A DNA stretch of 6,669 nucleotides. Source: Planctomycetota bacterium. GTDB lineage: Bacteria > Planctomycetota > Phycisphaerae > FEN-1346. The number at the start of each line of letters is the position of its first letter. Positions within the stretch are counted from its first letter, which is position 1. Position numbers and translations under genes: made by a program. The notes under the pieces were generated by a model. The model was not told where the DNA came from, made no database searches, and was given only the letters and a program-made list of their open reading frames with translations. Below are positions 1 to 5,093 of this stretch, one piece after another. The stretch covers positions 1 through 6,669 of the forward strand of contig JAPLML010000183.1 of NCBI GenBank assembly GCA_026387055.1, written 5' to 3'.

Positions 1-1
1 C

Positions 2-502
2 ACTTACCCGCTGCCGGAGGCCCAGCTCGACCGCTTCGCCCTGAAACTCCTCATGCGGATGCCCGAACGCGAGGAGATCTCGGAGATCGTGGCGCGGACC
101 ACCGGCGCGAGTCCGCCCCGCCCCAACCGCGTGGCCGCCGCCGCGGCGCTTCTGGCCATGAGGGACCTGGCGCGCGAGGTGCCGGTGGCCTCGCACGTGC
201 GGGACTACACGAGTGCGATCATCCTGGCGACCCATCCCGAGCATCCGGCGGCCTCGCCGATGGTCAAGAAGTACGTCCGCTACGGGGCGAGCCCGCGCGG
301 CGCCCAGGCGATGATCCTCGGCGGCAAGGTCCTCGCGCTCGTGGCCGGGCGGTACAACGTGGCCTTCGACGACGTGCGGAAGATGGCCCCCCCTGCCCTC
401 CGCCACCGGCTGATCCTGAACTTCGAGGGCGAGGCCGCGGGCGTCAAGACCGATGACGTGGTGGCGGACGCCCTCCGTCACGTGCCCGAACCGTCGGCAT
501 GA
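2..502 (+). CDS. MoxR-family AAA+ ATPase, C-terminal part (5' end cut by the window)
   Basis: The reading frame is open from base 2 and ends at TGA 500-502, giving 166 residues of a longer protein. The first residues, TYPLPEAQLDRF, are the hallmark MoxR segment that follows the core ATPase fold and contains the trans-acting arginine region. The rest is the helical lid: a long helix region, then YGASPRGAQAM with the sensor-2-type arginine, and a C-terminal R-H-R-L-x-L-N-F-E-G motif typical of MoxR proteins. The Walker A and B motifs must lie upstream of the window. MoxR ATPases act as chaperone-like factors that mature or activate partner proteins, usually with a DUF58 and vWA-domain protein encoded next to them; a DUF58 gene follows here 177 bases later on the same strand. 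The family is clear from the sequence; the particular substrate is unknown. Confidence 0.95.
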   Translation, partial: TYPLPEAQLDRFALKLLMRMPEREEISEIVARTTGASPPRPNRVAAAAALLAMRDLAREVPVASHVRDYTSAIILATHPEHPAASPMVKKYVRYGASPRGAQAMILGGKVLALVAGRYNVAFDDVRKMAPPALRHRLILNFEGEAAGVKTDDVVADALRHVPEPSA

Positions 503-510
503 GGAACAGC

Positions 511-670
511 CCATTTTCGATTCTTGATTTTCGATTGATGCGTGTGGCACGGCCGGCTTGTCCGGCCGTGGAGCAGGGCGCCGGCCATTCCCCACGGCCG
601 GACAAGCCGGCCGTGCCACACTCTGTTGGCGTCTTTCAATCGAGAATCAAGAATCAGGAATCGAAAATGG
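511..670. repeat. Outer AT-rich arms of a composite inverted repeat between moxR and the DUF58 gene
   Basis: The left arm at 511-537 and the right arm at 637-670 are imperfect inverse copies. Both begin, reading inward, with CCATTTTCGATTC and end with CGATTG. The right arm is 7 bases longer because it carries an extra unit of a short GATTC/TTGATT-type repeat. The arms are far richer in A and T than the flanking genes. They bracket the GC-rich inverted repeat at 542-621, so nearly the whole gap between the genes is one element. The right arm ends 9 bases before the DUF58 ATG. The symmetry is visible directly; that this is a dispersed genomic repeat is an inference. Confidence 0.75.
542..621. 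repeat. Perfect 30-bp inverted repeat with 20-base spacer, each arm itself a hairpin
   Basis: Bases 542-571 and 592-621 are exact reverse complements over 30 bp, separated by 20 bases (572-591). Each arm is also internally palindromic: in the left arm CACGGCCGG (548-556) pairs with CCGGCCGTG (562-570) around the loop CTTGT. The transcript can therefore form one very long hairpin or two hairpins side by side. This plan, two palindromes in inverted orientation, resembles the REPIN arrangement of REP sequences, although no REP-type transposase is present in the window. It could terminate or stabilise moxR mRNA; there is no T-run after the stem. An in-frame GTG at 542 extends the DUF58 frame into this repeat and should not be taken as a start. 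Confidence 0.9.
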
Positions 671-679
671 AATGGCGCC

Positions 680-1573
680 ATGCCCAACCATTTTGAGGAC
701 GATCTCTTCGGCTCGGATTTTCTCCGGCGTCTCGAGTACCTCCGCGTCGTCGCGCGCCGCATCTTCGCCGGGAGCGCCCCGGGCAGCCGCACCGGCCGCC
801 GCGCGGGGCCGGGCCTGGAGTTCGCCGAGCACCGGGCCTACGCGCCGGGCGACGACTTCCGGCACATCGACTGGGCGGCCTACGGGCGGCTGGAGAAGCT
901 GCTCCTGAGGCTCTGCCAGCAGGAGGAAGATCTTGCCATCTACTTCCTCCTCGACGCCTCCGCCTCGATGGCGACGGGCCGGCCGGCGAAGTTCGACCAC
1001 GCCCGGCGCCTCGCGGCGGCGCTCGCCTACGTCGGCCTCGCGAGCCTCGAGCGCGTCCGCCTGGTGGCGGTCGACGGCGGCGTGCGGGCGCACCTGGAGG
1101 CGGGGCGCGGCAAGTCGCACATCCTGGGGGTGCTGGATTTCCTGCGCGGCCTTGCGCCCGGCGAGCGGACGGACCTCGCCCGCGCGGTCGAGGCGTTCCT
1201 GCCCCATGCGACGCAAGCCGGCCTCGTGGTCCTCATCTCGGACTTGCTGGACCCCGCGGGATACGAGAAGCCTTTCCTCACGCTCCAGGGCCAGGGGTTC
1301 GACTGCTGGTGCCTCCATGTGACGGACCCGGCGGATCTCGCGCCGCCGGCCCTCGGCGACCTGGCGGTCAGCGACGCCGAGACGGGCGATGTCCTCGGCG
1401 TCCACATGACCGAGGAAGTCCGCGATCGACTCGCCGGCGAGGCGGACCGGTTCAAGGCCGAGGTCCAGGCATGGTGCCTCTCGCGCGGCATCGGATACGC
1501 CGAGGCCCCAACCCACGTGCCTGTCGACGCGCTCGTCCTGGAAGTGCTGCGCCGGGGCGGGTTCCTTCGATGA
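680..1573 (+). CDS. DUF58 protein with vWA-like fold, MoxR partner
   Basis: The protein has 297 residues, normal for soluble DUF58 proteins. The conserved DUF58 block lies at residues 50-97: a Y-APGDDFRHIDW stretch (54-65), then L-R-L-C-Q-Q-E-E-D, running into DASASM (92-97). The latter is the D-x-S-x-S part of a metal-ion-dependent adhesion site. A Thr in GERTD (T164) and D188 in LISDLLD fit the other metal ligands of a vWA fold. I see no membrane segments or signal peptide. Family members work with MoxR ATPases in assembling or activating cell-envelope or enzyme complexes; the target here is unknown. ATG 680 is chosen because the protein then begins MPNHFEDDLFGSDFLRRLEYL, as related proteins do, while a longer reading would run through the inverted repeat. 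No clear Shine-Dalgarno sequence precedes it. The stop overlaps an ATG (ATGA at 1570-1573), but no recognisable gene follows. Confidence 0.93.
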   Translation: MPNHFEDDLFGSDFLRRLEYLRVVARRIFAGSAPGSRTGRRAGPGLEFAEHRAYAPGDDFRHIDWAAYGRLEKLLLRLCQQEEDLAIYFLLDASASMATGRPAKFDHARRLAAALAYVGLASLERVRLVAVDGGVRAHLEAGRGKSHILGVLDFLRGLAPGERTDLARAVEAFLPHATQAGLVVLISDLLDPAGYEKPFLTLQGQGFDCWCLHVTDPADLAPPALGDLAVSDAETGDVLGVHMTEEVRDRLAGEADRFKAEVQAWCLSRGIGYAEAPTHVPVDALVLEVLRRGGFLR

Positions 1574-1774
1574 GCGCCGGGGCGCAGGAAATCTGTCCAT
1601 CGAGGCATTGTCGCAGCCGAAGTCGTAAAGGATTGTTGGTTAAGGGGTTATGTCTATCGACGCGTGAAATCGCCCTTCTTGGGCTTGGCATGGCACATTT
1701 GCGCGCAAACCCTTGTCGCCAGTGGACTTAACAGTGCCTTCCCGCGAAGATACTGGCGCCAGCCGATTTTCTAC

Positions 1775-1802
1775 TTGAAACATCCCCCACTGCCGATAAG
1801 AT
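1775..1802 (+). promoter_or_regulatory. Possible sigma-70-type promoter inside the intergenic region
   Basis: TTGAAA (1775-1780) and TAAGAT (1797-1802) are 16 bases apart and match 5 of 6 and 4 of 6 consensus positions. Transcription would begin near 1809 and cross GC-rich potential hairpins before a short stem and T-run at 1864-1887, or continue toward ffh. It could serve ffh as a distal promoter or drive a small RNA. The evidence is only the two hexamers and an AT-richer setting. Confidence 0.25.
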
Positions 1803-1863
1803 TACCAGCCCTTGACAGTGTCCCATCTGCCTCGGGGCCGGTCCCCCTTGCGGGGTGCTCAGT

Positions 1864-1887
1864 CGCCCGGCCTCGAGGCGTTTTGTT
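1864..1887 (+). terminator. Weak terminator-like stem with T-run
   Basis: CGCC (1864-1867) can pair with GGCG (1877-1880), with the palindrome GCCTCGAGGC nested inside, and is followed by TTTTGTT (1881-1887). The stem is short for an intrinsic terminator. If real, it would end a transcript of roughly 80 bases from the promoter-like site at 1775-1802. Confidence 0.15.
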
Positions 1888-1924
1888 GCGCCCAGGCTCC
1901 GCACGTTCAGCCGCTGTTTCAGAA

Positions 1925-1940
1925 CCGCCCTTGAGGGCGG
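1925..1940. repeat. Small hairpin beside the second inverted repeat
   Basis: CCGCCC (1925-1930) and GGGCGG (1935-1940) pair perfectly around TTGA. It lies 4 bases before the large inverted repeat and may fold as part of the same structured RNA. There is no T-run. Confidence 0.55.
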
Positions 1941-1944
1941 GGGC

Positions 1945-2016
1945 GCGCGGCGGGCAGTCTTGCCCACCGCGAGAATTCGAGCGCGTGCGAGCGGTGGGCA
2001 AGACTGCCCACCGCGC
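1945..2016. repeat. 26-bp inverted repeat with 20-base spacer, each arm itself a hairpin
   Basis: Bases 1945-1970 and 1991-2016 are reverse complements with one mismatch (C1951 against A2010), separated by 20 bases (1971-1990). Each arm is internally palindromic: in the right arm GCGGTGGGCA (1991-2000) pairs with TGCCCACCGC (2005-2014) around AGAC. The plan equals that of the repeat at 542-621, including the 20-base spacer, although the sequence differs. It lies about 70 bases upstream of the ffh -35 box and could stop transcription arriving from upstream. It is probably a dispersed repeat family; that is inferred from the shared architecture. Confidence 0.88.
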
Positions 2017-2082
2017 TATCTCCGGTTGTGAAACAGCCTGTAAACGTTGCACCGCACAAGGTCGGTAACTCCGGCCAGCGCC

Positions 2083-2110
2083 TTGAACGCGACCCGGATG
2101 CCGGTACAAT
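2083..2110 (+). promoter_or_regulatory. Promoter of ffh, placed so that the mRNA is probably leaderless
   Basis: TTGAAC (2083-2088) and TACAAT (2105-2110) are 16 bases apart and match 4 of 6 and 5 of 6 positions of the sigma-70 consensus. The -10 box ends 7 bases before the ffh ATG at 2118, so transcription should start at or within a base or two of the start codon. The absence of a Shine-Dalgarno sequence before the ATG agrees with this. Confidence 0.6.
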
Positions 2111-2117
2111 AGGCGCC

Positions 2118-3530
2118 ATGTTCGAGAGTCTGACGGAAAAATTCGGCGGCATCTTCCGCAGTCTCGCCGGCCGCGGCCGCCTGAGCGAGAGCAATATCCA
2201 GGAGGCGCTCGAGCAGGTCCGCACCGCCCTCCTGGAGGCCGACGTCAATTACCAGGTGGCCCGCGACTTCGTCGACCAGGTCGCCAAGGCGGCCATCGGC
2301 CAGGAAGTCCTCAAGACCCTTCGCCCCGACCAGGTCTTCGTCAAGGTGATCCACGACGAGATGGTCCGCCTGATGGGGCCGGTCGACGCCAAGATCCCGT
2401 TCAAGTCCCCCGGGCCGACCGTCATCATGATGGCCGGCCTCCAGGGTTCCGGCAAGACCACGACCTGCGGCAAGCTCGCGAAAGTCATCCAGGACCGCGG
2501 CCACCGGCCCCTGCTCGTGGCGTGCGACTGCCATCGCCCGGCGGCCATCGAGCAACTCATGGTCGTCGGCTCGATGGTCGGAGCGCCGGTGTTCAGCGAG
2601 GGCATCGGCGACCCGGTCCGCATCGCCCGCCGCGGCGTCAAGGCCGCCGCCGAGCAGAACGCCGACGTGGTCATCGTCGACACCGCCGGCCGCCTCCACA
2701 TCGACCAGGCGATGATGCAGGAGGCCAAGGACATCGCCAAGGCCGTCCAGCCCGACCAGATCTACCTGGTCTGCGACGCCATGACCGGCCAGGACGCCGT
2801 TACCAGCGCCAAAGAGTTCAACGCGGCCCTGGAACTGTCGGGCGTCATCCTCACGAAGCTCGACGGCGACGCCCGCGGCGGCGCGGCCCTCAGCGTCAAG
2901 GCCGTCACCGGCAAACCCATCAAGTTCGTCGGTGTCGGCGAGAAGATGGACCGGCTGGAGGAGTTCCACCCGGACCGGATGGCCGACCGCATCCTCGGCA
3001 TGGGCGACGTGGTGAGCCTGGTGGAGAAGGCCCAGGCCGCCGTCGACGTCCAGGAAGCCGCCCGGATGCAGGAGAAGCTGCGCAAGGCCCAGTTCGGCCT
3101 CGACGATTTCCTGGTGCAGATCCGGCAGATGCGCAAGATGGGCCCGCTTCGTGAAATCCTGGCGATGGTGCCCGGCATGGGCGCGGCCCTCAAGGACCTG
3201 CCGATCGACGAGCGAGAACTGGACCAGACCGAGGCGATCATCCACTCGATGACGCCCACCGAGCGCTCCGACCCGGACCTCATCGACGCCTCTCGCCGCC
3301 GCCGCATCGCCCGCGGGTGCGGGCTGGACCCGCAGGACGTGGCGGGCCTGGTGAAGTCGTTCGGCCAGGTCAAGGAACTCGTGCGCCAGATGCAGGGGGC
3401 CGGCGCGTTCGGCGGGGCGAAACGGGCCGCCCAACAGCAGATGGCCCAGATCAACCTCTTCGGCCCGCTGCACAAGAAGCGCCAGCGCTCCACCCGCAAG
3501 CGCAAAGACCGCAAACGCCGGTCGCGGTAG
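2118..3530 (+). CDS. ffh: Signal recognition particle GTPase Ffh (SRP54)
   Basis: This is a 470-residue Ffh, slightly longer than usual. The N domain occupies residues 1-95, beginning MFESLTEKFGGIF. The NG GTPase follows: P-loop GLQGSGKTT (107-115), DCHRPAA (137-143, usually D-x-Y-R-P-A-A), DTAGR (188-192), TKLDGDARGG (246-255) and GVGE (272-275). The methionine-rich M domain (about 305-430) carries RQMRKMGPLREILAMVPGMG and the RNA-binding SRRRRIARGCG region (392-402). Ffh binds SRP RNA and signal peptides of nascent proteins and docks with FtsY to deliver ribosomes to the membrane translocon. The tail after residue 450 is almost wholly basic (K/R) in place of the common Met/Gly-rich tail. 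ATG 2118 is chosen because family proteins begin at this Met; a longer frame from GTG 2028 would run through the promoter. Codons are strongly GC-ending. No SRP RNA gene is seen nearby. Confidence 0.98.
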   Translation: MFESLTEKFGGIFRSLAGRGRLSESNIQEALEQVRTALLEADVNYQVARDFVDQVAKAAIGQEVLKTLRPDQVFVKVIHDEMVRLMGPVDAKIPFKSPGPTVIMMAGLQGSGKTTTCGKLAKVIQDRGHRPLLVACDCHRPAAIEQLMVVGSMVGAPVFSEGIGDPVRIARRGVKAAAEQNADVVIVDTAGRLHIDQAMMQEAKDIAKAVQPDQIYLVCDAMTGQDAVTSAKEFNAALELSGVILTKLDGDARGGAALSVKAVTGKPIKFVGVGEKMDRLEEFHPDRMADRILGMGDVVSLVEKAQAAVDVQEAARMQEKLRKAQFGLDDFLVQIRQMRKMGPLREILAMVPGMGAALKDLPIDERELDQTEAIIHSMTPTERSDPDLIDASRRRRIARGCGLDPQDVAGLVKSFGQVKELVRQMQGAGAFGGAKRAAQQQMAQINLFGPLHKKRQRSTRKRKDRKRRSR

Positions 3531-3580
3531 GGCGCTTCGGCCTTGCGCATCCTACCCCCAATTCCAGAGTCCCTTGGGTC

Positions 3581-3608
3581 TTGACCGCACCGTTGGGATT
3601 GTTACACT
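3581..3608 (+). promoter_or_regulatory. Likely promoter of the fic gene
   Basis: TTGACC (3581-3586) and TACACT (3603-3608) are 16 bases apart and match 5 of 6 and 4 of 6 consensus positions. Transcription would start near 3615, within the palindrome that covers 3601-3643, leaving a leader of about 30 bases to TTG 3646 or 80 to GTG 3694. A second TTGACA at 3619-3624 has no good -10 partner. Confidence 0.4.
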
Positions 3609-3643
3609 AACTGTCAACTTGACACAATCTGACAGTTAGTAAC
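3601..3643. promoter_or_regulatory. Palindromic operator-like site over the fic promoter start
   Basis: ACTAACTGTCA (3606-3616) and TGACAGTTAGT (3630-3640) are perfect 11-bp inverse copies around a 13-base centre. After a 2-base bulge three more pairs form (GTT 3601-3603 with AAC 3641-3643). A second, overlapping palindrome, TGTCAA-C-TTGACA, lies at 3612-3624. ACAGTT recurs at 3632 and 3642, one helical turn apart. The site covers the predicted -10 box and transcription start, the usual place for repressor binding. The winged-helix end of the Fic protein is one candidate binder, which is inference. A transcriptional hairpin is the alternative reading. Confidence 0.55.
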
Positions 3644-3645
3644 AG

Positions 3646-5046
3646 TTGAGGGGCAAAGGACCGTCCAGCGCCAAGATCTTGGGGGAAAACTACGTGCGCC
3701 TGCCACAGAAGCCACCAAGCTGGGAGGAGTTGCTGCGGCATCCGAAGCTCATGGCGCCGCTACTGGCGTCTCAGGAAGTGAGAGAGATTGTTGACAGGGC
3801 CAACGGCGACTACGTTCATTGGGATGACTTCCGTCACAAGTTCACTCCGCCGCAAGGGTTCACATTGGAGGACATCTGGCGCCTGCTACGACTCGGCCGG
3901 ATGAGCAACTCGCGCCGCATCCCTTTGGCCTCTCCCGATGGTCAGGTGTTCTCATACGGGATGCATGATTGCGTTCTGCGCGATCTTCAGTTCGTTGACC
4001 ACTACGCCGGCGCCCAACTCGAAATCCTCGAACCGTCTTCCCCAAGCACGGGTGACCGAGACAGGTACCTGATCAACTCGCTGATGCAGGAGGCGATCAC
4101 CTCCAGCCAACTCGAGGGGGCCGCCGTCACGCTGCAACAAGGCAAGGAGATGCTGCGCACCGGCCGGAAGCCGGAGAACCCTTCCGAGAAGATGGTCCTG
4201 AACAATTACATGACGATGCTTCATCTCAAGGAGATCGTGGGCCAGCCCTTGAGCGTGGCCATGATCCATCAGCTGCAGAGGACCATCACGGAAGGGACGC
4301 TTGAGAAACCGGATGCCGCCGGGAGGTTCCGCCGGCCTGACGAAGCCGTGCGCGTCTACGATGAAAGCGATGGGACCGTGCTTCATCTGCCTCCGCCTGC
4401 CGAACAACTGCCGGGGCGGCTTGAGCGACTGTGCCATTTCGCAAACGATACGCGAGACGTGCCGTTCATACCGCCCGTCGTGCGGGCGATCCTCCTGCAC
4501 TTCTGGCTGGCTTACGAGCATCCCTATGTTGATGGGAATGGCCGCACCGCGCGCGCCTTGTTCTACTGGTACATGCTCAAGTCGGGCTACTGGCTGATGG
4601 AGTTCGTTTCGGTCTCGAGCGCCCTGTTGGAGGCGCCGGCGCAGTACCGCGATGCCTTCATCTTTGCGGAATCGGACGATGGCGACGCCACTTACTTCAT
4701 CGTCTACCACCTGAAGGCGATTCGACGCGCCCTCAACCACCTCAAGGAGTACCTGGAGCGCAAGCAGCAAGAGGCCGCGGAGATGGTCCAATTGCTCCGG
4801 GGCCAGCGCGGCCTCAATCACCGGCAACTTGCCTTGCTGCATCATGCGCTGAAACATGTGGGTGCGATCTACACCTTCCAGTCACATGCCACTTCACACG
4901 TTGTCAGTCTTGCCACCTCACGATCCGACCTCTTGTCCCTGGTTCGGCGAGGCTTCCTGGAATCGCGCAAGCGCGGCCGCGAGTACGTTTTCCTGCCCGT
5001 GAGAAACCTTGCCGAGAAGATCAGGGGGACTGCCAAGACTCGCTGA
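3646..5046 (+). CDS. Class II Fic family protein (probable AMP-transferase) with C-terminal winged helix
   Basis: The protein has 466 residues from TTG 3646 or 450 from GTG 3694. The GTG has a GGGGGA 7 bases upstream, the TTG has no ribosome site, and there is no early ATG, so the start is uncertain. Counting from TTG: an N-terminal region (25-130, with YVHWDDF and LLRLGRMSNSRRIPL), the self-inhibitory helix motif SSQLEG (S153-x3-E157-G158), and the catalytic motif HPYVDGNGRTAR (292-303) with every key residue present (H292, D296, N298, R300, R303). A winged-helix-like region follows at about 388-452. Intact Fic proteins usually transfer AMP from ATP to target hydroxyl groups; the Glu of the N-terminal motif blocks ATP binding until relieved. 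No separate antitoxin gene lies beside it, as expected for class II. Codon use includes more A/T-ending and TTG codons than ffh, suggesting later acquisition. The target is unknown. Confidence 0.93.
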   Translation: MRGKGPSSAKILGENYVRLPQKPPSWEELLRHPKLMAPLLASQEVREIVDRANGDYVHWDDFRHKFTPPQGFTLEDIWRLLRLGRMSNSRRIPLASPDGQVFSYGMHDCVLRDLQFVDHYAGAQLEILEPSSPSTGDRDRYLINSLMQEAITSSQLEGAAVTLQQGKEMLRTGRKPENPSEKMVLNNYMTMLHLKEIVGQPLSVAMIHQLQRTITEGTLEKPDAAGRFRRPDEAVRVYDESDGTVLHLPPPAEQLPGRLERLCHFANDTRDVPFIPPVVRAILLHFWLAYEHPYVDGNGRTARALFYWYMLKSGYWLMEFVSVSSALLEAPAQYRDAFIFAESDDGDATYFIVYHLKAIRRALNHLKEYLERKQQEAAEMVQLLRGQRGLNHRQLALLHHALKHVGAIYTFQSHATSHVVSLATSRSDLLSLVRRGFLESRKRGREYVFLPVRNLAEKIRGTAKTR

Positions 5047-5048
5047 AG

Positions 5049-5061
5049 CGGGCTTGGCCCG
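5049..5061. terminator. Short hairpin between convergent fic and radical SAM genes
   Basis: CGGGC (5049-5053) and GCCCG (5057-5061) pair around TTG, directly after the fic stop. The genes converge with only 47 bases between their stops, so a shared terminator is expected here. The stem is only 5 bp and lacks a T-run on either strand. Confidence 0.2.
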
Positions 5062-5093
5062 AGTCACCGCGCCAAGGGCCCTCACGCCAGTTG

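Larger units (their letters stand above)
1574..2082. other. Long intergenic region without a convincing gene
   Basis: About 500 bases separate the DUF58 gene from the ffh promoter. An ATG at 1570 overlaps the DUF58 stop and opens a 53-residue frame to TAA at 1731. Its product is rich in Arg, Ser and Cys, has no transmembrane start and resembles no family I know; it is not the BatA-type protein expected here. The first 200 bases are visibly less GC-rich than the genes. Contents that can be pointed to are a 10-bp palindrome CTGGCGCCAG (1753-1762), a promoter-like pair (1775-1802), competing GC-rich hairpins at 1834-1855, a short stem with a T-run (1864-1887), a hairpin (1925-1940) and a large inverted repeat (1945-2016). 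I looked for tRNA and SRP RNA signatures and found none. Confidence 0.6.

Noticed and set aside
542..679. A 46-codon N-terminal extension of the DUF58 protein from GTG 542
   Set aside because: It translates the inverted repeat and AT-rich arm, does not resemble DUF58 N-termini, and the family-like start is at 680.
647..1600. A 317-codon minus-strand frame opposite the DUF58 gene
   Set aside because: The composition is typical of an antisense shadow (Arg, Ala, Glu), and the plus strand carries the complete DUF58 motif set.
542..2016. A CRISPR array formed by the repeated palindromes
   Set aside because: There are only two unrelated-sequence inverted pairs, not direct repeats with regular unique spacers, and no cas genes are present.
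1800..2082. An SRP RNA (ffs) gene upstream of ffh
   Set aside because: The conserved tetraloop helix with the GGAAGGAAGCAGCC-type sequence is not present on either strand.
2028..2117. A 30-codon N-terminal extension of Ffh from GTG 2028
   Set aside because: It runs through the -35 and -10 boxes, and Ffh proteins begin at the MFESL methionine encoded at 2118.
2016..3473. A 485-codon open frame on the minus strand opposite ffh
   Set aside because: It mirrors the strong GC3 bias of ffh. Its product is His/Leu/Asp-rich with no recognisable domain, while the plus strand is unmistakable Ffh.
3646..5046. A Fic/antitoxin two-gene toxin-antitoxin module
   Set aside because: No small antitoxin frame adjoins the gene, and the inhibitory motif lies within the Fic protein itself.
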